A stretch of DNA of 64,000 nucleotides from Solibaculum mannosilyticum (GTDB lineage: Bacteria; Bacillota; Clostridia; Oscillospirales; Acutalibacteraceae), in assembly GCF_015140235.1 (NCBI RefSeq), contig NZ_AP023321.1, positions 2,036,501-2,100,500 of the forward strand, in the 5' to 3' direction. A program made the position numbers and the translations under genes. Positions 26,472 through 34,516 of this stretch are shown one piece after another (position 1 is the stretch's first letter; the number at the start of each line of letters is the position of its first letter). Below the pieces are notes generated by a model. It searched no databases, was not told the origin of the DNA, and saw only the letters and a list, made by a program, of their open reading frames with translations.

Positions 26472-28115
26472 ATGGATAATCAAGTATCTCAGTATCAGTC
26501 GCTGCCCGGCAATATGCTTTATAACAATCTTATTTCAAATATTGAACAAGGCCAGATAAAGATTCCCCAGTTTCAGCGGAAGTTTGTCTGGAGTATTGAG
26601 GAAACTGCCGGATTGATCGACAGCATCCTGAAAGGCTACCCAATTGGCACCTTTATTATTTGGGAGACAAATGACCGCCTTCGCTCCGTTCGTAATATTG
26701 GAAATTTTCAATTCCCGGATACGCCTGATGGAAATACTGTCCAGTATGTTCTGGATGGGCAGCAGCGTATGACCAGTTTATATGTGGCACTTCGAGGCGC
26801 AAAGTTAGAAGATGACAACGGACAGATTACCGACTACTCTGAGATTTATGTGAATCTTTCCGCAAAATCCGATGATTCTCTTGTGCTTACCGATAAAACA
26901 GGGTATCAGGACACACAAATCATCCGCTTCGTCGATCTTCTCAATGGCTCCCTCAGTTTGCTTTTGAGTAAGTATAACGACTATATTGATACGATCGATG
27001 CGTATCGTAAAGCGGTACAGACCTACCAGTTTTCAAAGATCGATGTAAAAAACGCTCCCATTGAAGTGGCAACCGAAATTTTCACAAGAATCAATATCGG
27101 CGGCAAACCCTTGACGCTGTTTGAGATCATGGCAGCAAAAACTTATGATGAAGCAAAGAAATTTGACTTATCTGAGAAATACGATGCACTTATTGAAAAT
27201 CTTTCAAATGTTGACTACGACACAATCTCCAGCTCCACTGTTTTGCAGGCTGTCTCTGTATGTCTCGTGAAAGAATGCACCAGAAAAAGCATTCTGAACC
27301 TGGAAAAACAAAAATTTATCGATGTATGGCCCCGAGTTGAGAGTGCGTTTGAGTCAGCTGTAGATTATTTGCGCAGCTTTTATAAAATTCCTGTTTCACA
27401 ACTTCTTCCGTATGATGCTTTACTGGTTCCGTTTACCTACTATTTCTTCCATCACAAAGATATTCCGGCAGGTTTGCAGCAGGATCTTCTTCAGGATTAC
27501 TTCTGGCGCTGCGTACTAACTTCAAGATTTTCGAGTGCTGCGGAAACAAAATTAACACAAGATATGAAGCTGATTGACAAAATTTTGAACAATGAGCAGC
27601 CCGTTTACGATGTTCCGATCGATACTTCTGTTGAGTTTATTCGGAATCACGGTTATTTTTCTGCCGGTTCAGCTTTCATCAAGGGTATGCTTTGCCTGCT
27701 TGCTTACCAGCAGCCAGTCTCGTATCAGAATAATGGCATTGTTCACATTGCGAATGATTGGCTGAAACAGGCAAACAGTAAAAACTACCATCATTTTTTC
27801 CCTAAAGCATATATGCGTAAGGCACACCCAGAAGTTGATGATTGGCTGGTAAATCATATCGGCAATATTACAATCGTGGACGATTTTCTGAATAAGCGCT
27901 CGATTCGTGACAGAGCACCATCCAAATATATCAGCGAATATATGGCCCAAAATCCGAATCTTGAAAAAGCGCTGAATTCCCATTTAATAAGTGCCGCCTC
28001 AGGCTGGGGCGTTTTGGAAGATGATTATCAAACATTTTTCCAAAACAGGTTAAACTGGTTCTGCGAGGAACTGAACAAACGAGTGATTGTTACACAGGCG
28101 GATAGAACAGCATAA
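26472..28115 (+). CDS. DUF262/DUF1524-type (GmrSD-like) single-chain protein, likely anti-phage
   Basis: 547 residues. The N-terminal DUF262 part has IPQFQRKFVW (31-40) and the DGQQRMTS nucleotide-binding motif (95-102). The C-terminal part has an HNH-like DUF1524 pattern, HHFFPKAY (440-447) then NHIGNITIVDDFLNKRS with N461/N465. This is the layout of GmrSD-type IV modification-dependent restriction proteins, but other DUF262 proteins differ in target. The ATG at 26472 has AGAAGG upstream; an in-frame GTG at 26463 is less likely. More A+T-rich than the neighbouring mob genes, which suggests separate acquisition. Cargo next to the recombinase. Confidence 0.8.
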   Translation: MDNQVSQYQSLPGNMLYNNLISNIEQGQIKIPQFQRKFVWSIEETAGLIDSILKGYPIGTFIIWETNDRLRSVRNIGNFQFPDTPDGNTVQYVLDGQQRMTSLYVALRGAKLEDDNGQITDYSEIYVNLSAKSDDSLVLTDKTGYQDTQIIRFVDLLNGSLSLLLSKYNDYIDTIDAYRKAVQTYQFSKIDVKNAPIEVATEIFTRINIGGKPLTLFEIMAAKTYDEAKKFDLSEKYDALIENLSNVDYDTISSSTVLQAVSVCLVKECTRKSILNLEKQKFIDVWPRVESAFESAVDYLRSFYKIPVSQLLPYDALLVPFTYYFFHHKDIPAGLQQDLLQDYFWRCVLTSRFSSAAETKLTQDMKLIDKILNNEQPVYDVPIDTSVEFIRNHGYFSAGSAFIKGMLCLLAYQQPVSYQNNGIVHIANDWLKQANSKNYHHFFPKAYMRKAHPEVDDWLVNHIGNITIVDDFLNKRSIRDRAPSKYISEYMAQNPNLEKALNSHLISAASGWGVLEDDYQTFFQNRLNWFCEELNKRVIVTQADRTA

Positions 28116-28124
28116 GGAAGTTTT

Positions 28125-29822
28125 ATGAAAAAAGAAAAGATAAAAGTTTATACATATACGAGAGTGTCTACCGCCATGCAGATTGACGGCTACTCGCTGG
28201 ATGCCCAGAAATCCCGCATGAAAGCCTTTGCAGAATTCAATGATTACGAGATTGCTCACGAATATGAGGATGCGGGAAAATCGGGAAAATCGATTGAAGG
28301 CCGTACGCAATTCAACCAGATGATGGAGGACATCAAAACCGGCAAGGATGGCGTTTCCTTTGTTCTGGTATTCAAGCTGTCCCGTTTTGGTAGAAATGCG
28401 GCGGATGTCCTTTCCACCTTACAGGTCATGCAGGATTTTGGCGTCAACCTGATCTGTGTGGAGGATGGTATTGATTCCTCCAAAGATGCGGGGAAGCTGA
28501 TGATTTCCGTCCTATCGGCAGTGGCGGAAATTGAGCGTGAAAACATCCGTGTCCAAACCATGGAAGGTCGTATCCAAAAGGCCAGAGAGGGCAAGTGGAA
28601 CGGCGGCTTTGCCCCCTACGGCTATAAACTGGTGGATGGCAAGCTGGAAATCAACGAGGAGGAAGCTCCGGCAATTCGCACCATCTATGAGCAGTATGTT
28701 ACAACCGATTCCGGCGCAAATGGGATCGCAAAATATCTTGAAAATCATGGGATCAGCAAAGTCCAGCGCCAGAACGGGAAAAATCCTCTTTTTGATGCTC
28801 GTCTGATCCGCATGATTCTGAAAAATCCGGTTTACTGCGGCAAAATTGCCTATGGCAGGCGAAAAACCGAAAAGGTGCATGGAACCAGAAACGAGTACCG
28901 TTTGGTAGAACAAGAAAACTTTTTGTTGGTGGATGGTCTGCATGAGGCCATTATTCCGGAGGATGTATGGCAGGCAGCACAGGTCAAGTTGGCGGCTCAA
29001 GCCAAGCGGTATGAACACGTCAACAAAGGGAAAAATGAATGCACGCACCTGTTGTCCGGCATCGTAAAATGTCCCATATGCGGTGTTGGAATGTACGGTA
29101 ATAAGTGCGTGAAACGGAAAGCGGACGGCAGCAAATACAAGGATTTCTACTACTATGGCTGCAAACATCGTTCTATGACCCGTGGGCATAAATGCGATTA
29201 CAAGAAGCAAATTCGGAAAGAGCTTCTGGACGATGCTGTGGCGGAGGTAATCTGCAAGCTGGTCAGCAATCCCAAATTTGCGGCGATGATGCAGGAAAAG
29301 ATCAACATGAAAGTCGATACCACGGCCATTGAGCAGGAAATCAGCAGCTATGAAAAACAGCTTCGTCAGGCTTATTCCACCAAATCCAAGCTAATTGAAG
29401 AAATCGACTCTCTTGACCCGGATGACCGGCATTACGGCAGGCGGAAATCAGACCTTGATGATCGGCTCTATGGGATGTATGATAAGATTGAAGAATTGGA
29501 GTCTCTGCTGATTGCAGCCAGAGCCAAGAAACAGGCTATTGAGGCAGAAAAGCTGACCGGCGATAATATCTACAAGGTTCTGATCTACTTCGATCAACTC
29601 TATGAAAAGATGAACGACAGAGAAAAACGGCAGTTGATTGAGGAACTGATTTCTGAAATTCAGATTTACCCGGAGCGTCAACCCAATGGTCAGTGGCTGA
29701 AATCCATCAAGTTCCGGTTGCCTATCATCGAGGAAGATATGAATATCAGTTTGGACAACGAACAGCAAGTTGAATCGGTGGCCCTCTTATCCCGGAAGAC
29801 GGAAAATCCATACAGCGAATAA
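28125..29822 (+). CDS. Large serine recombinase (integrase of the element)
   Basis: 565 residues. Resolvase domain (8-150) with nucleophile S15 in YTRVSTAMQ; recombinase domain (about 165-290); zinc ribbon (CPICGVGMYGN, then a YYGC...KC pair) near 310-360; coiled coil (about 390-480). It integrates and excises the element. The final 18 residues, QVESVALLSRKTENPYSE, resemble the RlmD terminus. The gene now ends in the chromosome's rlmD 3' end, while its own original tail is fused to RlmD. Confidence 0.93.
   Translation: MKKEKIKVYTYTRVSTAMQIDGYSLDAQKSRMKAFAEFNDYEIAHEYEDAGKSGKSIEGRTQFNQMMEDIKTGKDGVSFVLVFKLSRFGRNAADVLSTLQVMQDFGVNLICVEDGIDSSKDAGKLMISVLSAVAEIERENIRVQTMEGRIQKAREGKWNGGFAPYGYKLVDGKLEINEEEAPAIRTIYEQYVTTDSGANGIAKYLENHGISKVQRQNGKNPLFDARLIRMILKNPVYCGKIAYGRRKTEKVHGTRNEYRLVEQENFLLVDGLHEAIIPEDVWQAAQVKLAAQAKRYEHVNKGKNECTHLLSGIVKCPICGVGMYGNKCVKRKADGSKYKDFYYYGCKHRSMTRGHKCDYKKQIRKELLDDAVAEVICKLVSNPKFAAMMQEKINMKVDTTAIEQEISSYEKQLRQAYSTKSKLIEEIDSLDPDDRHYGRRKSDLDDRLYGMYDKIEELESLLIAARAKKQAIEAEKLTGDNIYKVLIYFDQLYEKMNDREKRQLIEELISEIQIYPERQPNGQWLKSIKFRLPIIEEDMNISLDNEQQVESVALLSRKTENPYSE
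29776..29779 (+). other. Right attachment junction (attR) in the recombinase gene
   Basis: CGGT in codons 551/552 (TCG GTG) of the recombinase, in the same frame as attL in rlmD. Sequence from here to the TAA at 29822, plus the terminator beyond, is proposed to be the original rlmD 3' end (V-ALLSRKTENPYSE). Confidence 0.65.
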
Positions 29823-29827
29823 TATAA

Positions 29828-29865
29828 AAGAAGCCGGTATCTTTTGGATACCGGCTTCTTATTTT
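29828..29865. terminator. Bidirectional terminator after the recombinase
   Basis: AAGAAGCCGGTATC and GATACCGGCTTCTT (14-bp perfect stem, 5-nt loop) followed by ATTTTTGTTTTTT. It serves the recombinase (plus) and probably the convergent flippase (minus). It is presumably the original rlmD terminator. Confidence 0.85.
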
Positions 29866-29877
29866 TGTTTTTTCCAC

Positions 29878-31335
29878 TCAGCTTTTCTTAACGGCCATAA
29901 CCTTTTTCACCAATCCCACGAGTTGTTTTCTTTTCACAAAAGCGAAAACAGCAGCTACCGCAATCAGTCCATATCGGAGGATTGCATAATTATAGGTGAG
30001 AAGCAGAAGGAAACCCATGGCTAAAAAGGGTATTGTGATAAAAAGAATCTTTTTCAGCTGATAAGGCCTTACCCCATCACAATATTTGTCACAGGTCTTG
30101 TTCATGAAGATATAGTGTCCGATACAGTATACAATATAACAGACTAACGTCGTGTATCCCGCTGCGACATAGCCCCAGATCCCAATGCAAATAAAGTTCA
30201 GCACAACATTTAATGCCGCTCCTATTATGCTTGCCAGCATAATAAAATTCGTCTTTTCATAGTAAAAAGCAAACTTTGCAAATAAGTCGTAGCTGTACAT
30301 AAAGTAGACGCTCATTGCCACCGGCGGAATTACCCATATGGCTTCGTGGTAACTTCTAGGAGCAAAAATTGCGACTGCTTCCGGAGCCAAGGCGATCAAA
30401 AGTAAATTCACCCCGGCAATCAGCGCAAGGGAGATGTAGGCGACTGAAGGGATGTCCTTTATTTTTTTCTCTTTAATCTTTCGATACACCCACGGGCTGA
30501 TGGTCTGTGATAAGGAAGAATTAAACAAAGCCATGATAGAAGACACTGCATAGGCCAAACTGTAAATACCTGCCTGGCTATCCCCTACCATATCTTTGAT
30601 CATAATTCTATCCGCACTGCTCAACACAACCTGCGATAGGTAATGAGGAATCAAAGGCAGGTTAAACAACAGTGCATGTTTCCAGAATTTAGCTGAGTAA
30701 AACTTTTTGCCCCTCCACATCTGGACAAAAAAGAACCCGGCATACCCGATCAGTTCCACCAAAGCCAGTCCCAATATCCTGGCTGTGACTTTATCTTCCG
30801 CCAAAACGACGAACACGATACCTATGACCGGCTTTGCAAAAGACACGCCCAATGTAACAAAAACCAACGCCTTATATCGGTATAGAACCCGCTGTTCCCC
30901 CGCCCAGAACCGGAAGACAGCCGTCGCCCATATCATCACCAGCATGGCCAGCATTTGGACGGTCGTCAGTGAAAATAGATCATTCCAGAAATTTCGAAAT
31001 AGTAAGTAAATTACCGTCCAGAAAAGGCACAATGTGGTTGTCAGCCCTTGCAGAGAGGAGGAATAAACCTTTCTCTCCGTCTCAAACTTGATCAGTCCCT
31101 GCGTATAGACGCCGGCAGCTAAGTCCAGAGAGACAAAAATCGTCACAATGCTCAGCCAAGAATTAAATACATTATATTGCCCATATTCCGCTGTGGACAA
31201 AAGCCTCGTAAAAATGGGCGTTGTAAGCATAGAGATTCCCTTTTGCAGAAAAGCGCAGATCAAAAACCAAAATGACGCTTTTACCTGGACAGGGATACCC
31301 CTATACTTTTTTAATAAACCAGTAATCGGAAGCAC
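29878..31335 (-). CDS. Polysaccharide flippase (Wzx/MATE-like)
   Basis: 485 residues with about 12-14 membrane segments. The start VQVKASFWFLICAFLQKGISMLTTPIFTRLLST is the conserved first helix of the Wzx/RfbX oligosaccharide flippase family. It flips lipid-linked sugar or polymer units across the membrane. Last gene of a surface-polymer operon. The start is uncertain: a GTG at 31335 with a poor ribosome site, while the frame is open to about 31382. Confidence 0.85.
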   Translation of the reverse strand: MLPITGLLKKYRGIPVQVKASFWFLICAFLQKGISMLTTPIFTRLLSTAEYGQYNVFNSWLSIVTIFVSLDLAAGVYTQGLIKFETERKVYSSSLQGLTTTLCLFWTVIYLLFRNFWNDLFSLTTVQMLAMLVMIWATAVFRFWAGEQRVLYRYKALVFVTLGVSFAKPVIGIVFVVLAEDKVTARILGLALVELIGYAGFFFVQMWRGKKFYSAKFWKHALLFNLPLIPHYLSQVVLSSADRIMIKDMVGDSQAGIYSLAYAVSSIMALFNSSLSQTISPWVYRKIKEKKIKDIPSVAYISLALIAGVNLLLIALAPEAVAIFAPRSYHEAIWVIPPVAMSVYFMYSYDLFAKFAFYYEKTNFIMLASIIGAALNVVLNFICIGIWGYVAAGYTTLVCYIVYCIGHYIFMNKTCDKYCDGVRPYQLKKILFITIPFLAMGFLLLLTYNYAILRYGLIAVAAVFAFVKRKQLVGLVKKVMAVKKS

Positions 31336-31504
31336 CTTCTTTTTTACGTTTGGAACGATCTCTGAATCAGAACCTTTCCCGTTCGTTTTCTAGACATGGC
31401 AAAGCAGAAGCATCCCATACAGTCCCGGGCCTTTTCCCTGTAGGGTTTCTTCTGCCTCATTCCTGTTCACCATGGTCTTATGAGATTTTTTGCCTCTGCC
31501 GTCC

Positions 31505-32545
31505 TTACTTCTCACACAGATCTAGAAACTTTTCCAAGCACCATACCAGCCATTTTTGATCTCCCGTCATCCCATCCGTACAGTGGGGCCAAAACTCCGG
31601 ACGAACCGGTCCCTGCCAGTCTTTAAACCACTCGTTCATCGGGCGCGGCATGGGCGTCTTGGGCGGGACAACCAAGTCAGGATACAGGCGCTGGAAAACC
31701 TCTCTGACCAAGTATTTATTTTCCCCATTGCGGATTCTTGTATAATCTATCGGAACCGCCAAATATGTCTCGGCAAACGGGCATACAAGCGAAATCCCTG
31801 CGGTTTGGACAGCATTCGTATACGATCCCATTGCCTCAATCCTAAAAATATCGGAGACAAAAGAGTGTGGATCCACATGTCCATCCACTGTATACTTGTA
31901 AAAAGGTTCCAAAATCAATTCCGGCTGCTTTAAGACCTTGTACGGCATCACATACGTGTACCTATCGATAAAATCTCCTATTAACCAATCTTGGGACAAA
32001 AGGCCGTTCATCCCGCCGTAAATAATATCCGCGTTTTCCCCGAATAAAAGCACATCTACGCCGTCCGACTTTGCCTTTAGGGCCGCTTTGTAGATCTGTA
32101 CTTCAATGGAATGAAAGGGCGCTCCTTTGTGCTTCATCAGGATAGGGGCATAGTTTTCAAAATCTTCCCAATAAATTTTAATTACTTCATGTTTTAACCC
32201 GCATTCCTTTGCATATCTTGCCGCCATAGGCGTTTCATCTGTCACCTCTACGCCCGGGACAATGCATTGAAACGTATATGCCGTTGATCCAGGCGGCATA
32301 AATTTCGCTAAAATAGCCGAGTCAATTCCGCCCGAAAGAGCCAATGCTACTTTTTTCTCTTTACTGATTGTTTCAATCGAACTTTTTATATGGTTTTCCA
32401 GTTCCACACTGTCGTGTACTGGCCTGCGCGGGATGGTATCCTCCCACAAATGCGGCCTTATTTGTTCCGACCAGCATTTTTCATGGTCCACAATGGTCCT
32501 ATACATCAAGTATGAACTCATGCAATATCGTTTGTCAACCTGCAT
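31505..32545 (-). CDS. Asparagine-synthase-like protein lacking the glutaminase domain
   Basis: 346 residues from the ATG at 32545, which follows GGAGGAGAGGCA. The PP-loop ATP-pyrophosphatase motif SGGIDS (71-76) and the downstream LLFGENADIIYGG stretch match the synthetase half of AsnB. The N-terminal Cys2 glutaminase domain is missing, so it needs free ammonia, a partner, or another nucleophile. Lies between TagD-like and flippase genes, so it may amidate or aminoacylate a cell-surface polymer precursor (inference). Confidence 0.75.
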   Translation of the reverse strand: MQVDKRYCMSSYLMYRTIVDHEKCWSEQIRPHLWEDTIPRRPVHDSVELENHIKSSIETISKEKKVALALSGGIDSAILAKFMPPGSTAYTFQCIVPGVEVTDETPMAARYAKECGLKHEVIKIYWEDFENYAPILMKHKGAPFHSIEVQIYKAALKAKSDGVDVLLFGENADIIYGGMNGLLSQDWLIGDFIDRYTYVMPYKVLKQPELILEPFYKYTVDGHVDPHSFVSDIFRIEAMGSYTNAVQTAGISLVCPFAETYLAVPIDYTRIRNGENKYLVREVFQRLYPDLVVPPKTPMPRPMNEWFKDWQGPVRPEFWPHCTDGMTGDQKWLVWCLEKFLDLCEK

Positions 32546-32568
32546 TGCCTCTCCTCCAACTACTTGGC

Positions 32569-32988
32569 CTATAACGTATCCCGAACGGCTTTCAATGCTT
32601 TGGAAATTTGTGTGGACGAGATCCCCTTCGTATAGGGGAAATAGACGATCCGAATGCCTGCCTCTTGAAATTCCTTTTCGTATTGCTGCCATTTTTCCGT
32701 ACCGTACCAGTCATCCCCTACGAAAAGGATGCTGGCTCCCAGCTTTTTGCACATCGTAAGCTTGTCCATATCAGACTGGGGGACGGCGGCATCGACATAC
32801 CGGATGCTTCTTACAATTTCAATCCGGTCCTCAAAGGGGATCATGGCGTGTTTCCCTTTATACAGGACAAGGTCATCGGTCGTGACCCCGACGATCAATT
32901 TGTCGCACATGCCGCTTGCATTCTTCAACAGGTTTAAATGCCCGATATGAAATAAGTCATAGACACCTGCGGTATAACCTATAATCAT
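32569..32988 (-). CDS. Glycerol-3-phosphate cytidylyltransferase-like (TagD/RfaE-type)
   Basis: 139 residues from the ATG at 32988 (AAGGGAG upstream). Nucleotidyltransferase motifs: TAGVYDLFHIGHLNLL with HIGH (17-20) and the late ISSTQI. The family makes CDP-glycerol or related CDP-alcohols from CTP. The downstream TagB/F-like gene uses CDP-glycerol, which supports the TagD role. Confidence 0.88.
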   Translation of the reverse strand: MIIGYTAGVYDLFHIGHLNLLKNASGMCDKLIVGVTTDDLVLYKGKHAMIPFEDRIEIVRSIRYVDAAVPQSDMDKLTMCKKLGASILFVGDDWYGTEKWQQYEKEFQEAGIRIVYFPYTKGISSTQISKALKAVRDTL

Positions 32989-33031
32989 GATGGATCTCCC
33001 TTCACACCCCAATTGTAATCATTTCCGCCGG

Positions 33032-34243
33032 CTAATCGGCTTTCTCTTTACCCGTCCTGCGTGATGTCAAACCCAAGAAATCCGCTATCGTCTCGCAGCC
33101 GCGGCCATAGTCCTTTAAGCCCAACCGGATTCTAAGATCATTGCGCTGTTCTCGGAAGATGTCCTCTCCGCTGGATACCTGTTTGATAAAATCCATTAAA
33201 TCATCGAACCGATAGATGTGGTTCCCAGGCATAAAACTCATGGGGTCTTCCATGGTAAATTTAGGCTTATAACTGTCCAGATCGTCCAGGGTCCACGCAA
33301 TGGGCCTGTCCAGCAGCATATAGTCAAAGACAACCGAAGAGTAATCCGAAATAAGGGCATCCATCTGTGTCAGCAGCTTGCAGAAGTCGACCTCTTGCGT
33401 GTCAAGCTGATGCCAGAAGGCCACGTTGGACAGATCCGGCAGAGACAGATATTGAATCGAACGGGGATGATGTTTGACAAGTAATAGTATGTCCAGCTTT
33501 TTCAGCTGTTCGTTGAGCGCATCAAAATCTTCCGCACAATAAATAACAGGGATCCCATAAGGATACTCCTTTGTGGAATCATTGCGTTTTCCATTCACAT
33601 GGGCTCTGAAAGTGGGCATCCAGATGATTACCTTACGGTATTTCTTATCTCCACAGATCTTAGAAAGCTCATCCCAGCCATGGCCGGCGAAGACGTCGTT
33701 GCGGGGCAGCGACGAATACAGCGGCTCAACTTTATCGCTTATATTCCAGCTGCGTTTCTTATATTGGTAACATTGCTCGCTGGGAGAGACGGCAAAATCA
33801 GTAAAATCAGGGAATTCAGAGAGTGGCGCTACCATCTTATATGGCAGCGCACCGTGGCTCAGGTTGACATTCACCTGCCTCTTTCGTCTTTTCCGGATGG
33901 GCGCATTGTCCCAGAACTGGAATTTTGAGACACATCCATAGTACTGTCTCCTCAGATACTGCTTGATGGAAGACGGATTCCTAGGGACTGTGATCACTTC
34001 CGGCATGGTATAGCTGTTATTTTTAGTTACCCACACAGCCTTGTATTCCTCTAAGACCCCAGCTTGTTTTAGATAGGTATAGAATGCCCCTGCATTGCCG
34101 TCAAAATCGTTTGTGCTCTCAAACATTATGTATTTCTTCAACGGCAGTAAACAAAAGACACGCGTGACGAACCCCTTGAACATGGCGGACGGGGCCTGAC
34201 GCAAGGATTGCAAGATATTGGTTTTCTTGTCTTTTCCAGTCAT
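33032..34243 (-). CDS. CDP-glycerol glycerophosphotransferase family protein (TagB/TagF-like)
   Basis: 403 residues. Family stretches are present: DGNAGAFYTYLK, VNLSHGALPYKM, IWMPTFR, LLVKHHPR (histidine motif) and ALISDYSSVVFDYMLLDRP. Enzymes of this family add glycerol-phosphate units in teichoic-acid synthesis at the cytoplasmic membrane face. First gene of the four-gene minus operon. Confidence 0.9.
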   Translation of the reverse strand: MTGKDKKTNILQSLRQAPSAMFKGFVTRVFCLLPLKKYIMFESTNDFDGNAGAFYTYLKQAGVLEEYKAVWVTKNNSYTMPEVITVPRNPSSIKQYLRRQYYGCVSKFQFWDNAPIRKRRKRQVNVNLSHGALPYKMVAPLSEFPDFTDFAVSPSEQCYQYKKRSWNISDKVEPLYSSLPRNDVFAGHGWDELSKICGDKKYRKVIIWMPTFRAHVNGKRNDSTKEYPYGIPVIYCAEDFDALNEQLKKLDILLLVKHHPRSIQYLSLPDLSNVAFWHQLDTQEVDFCKLLTQMDALISDYSSVVFDYMLLDRPIAWTLDDLDSYKPKFTMEDPMSFMPGNHIYRFDDLMDFIKQVSSGEDIFREQRNDLRIRLGLKDYGRGCETIADFLGLTSRRTGKEKAD

Positions 34244-34338
34244 TTGATTGATAAGCCCCCTACCTCCTGCACAGAAATCTGTACAATTTTTTCAAAGGAA
34301 TCCTCTGGATTATAATCCTTATTTTTCTTATGGAATTA

Positions 34339-34367
34339 AATGTAACACATAATCCAGAATAATTCAA
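34339..34367 (-). promoter_or_regulatory. Probable promoter of the surface-polymer operon
   Basis: Minus-strand TTGAAT (34367-34362) and TACATT (34344-34339), 17-bp spacer, ~95 bp ahead of the TagB/F-like start. The rest of 34244-34468 is A+T-rich with no gene. Confidence 0.55.
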
Positions 34368-34468
34368 GTGGATAGCCATGTCGTTTTGTGTTATAATCCA
34401 TAAATAAATACACTTTTCTGCCGAAAAATTCATGTATTTTCATCACAAGCAAAGGCACATGAAAACAG

Positions 34469-34509
34469 AAAAAAGGATAGGGAGACTTCTATCCTCCCTA
34501 TCCTTTTTT
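34469..34509. terminator. Bidirectional terminator downstream of phoR
   Basis: GGATAGGGAG and CTCCCTATCC form a 10-bp stem extended by AAAAAA/TTTTTT on either side; it ends the phosphate two-component operon on minus. Confidence 0.85.
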
Positions 34510-34516
34510 AGATTCT

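Larger units (their letters stand above)
17241..29779. mobile_element. Integrative mobilizable element (~12.5 kb) inserted in the 3' end of rlmD
   Basis: Bounded by matching junctions in rlmD and in the 3' end of a large serine recombinase gene. Contents in order: rlmD tail; AbrB regulator, ABC ATPase and permease, LCM-type methyltransferase (cargo); DUF6076 and sigma-like proteins on minus; CHC2 primase and SF3 helicase; candidate oriT; small partner and MobV relaxase; DUF262/HNH protein; serine recombinase. There is no type IV secretion or coupling protein, so it is mobilizable, not self-conjugative. The 3' end of rumA/rlmD is a known ICE target in Firmicutes. An alternative is that the ABC cargo is a separate older insertion. 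Confidence 0.75.

Noticed and set aside
31336-31504. Possible frameshifted start or small peptide ahead of the flippase
   Set aside because: A 27-codon frame and an ATG in another frame exist, but neither has a clear ribosome site or homology; the flippase start is simply left uncertain.
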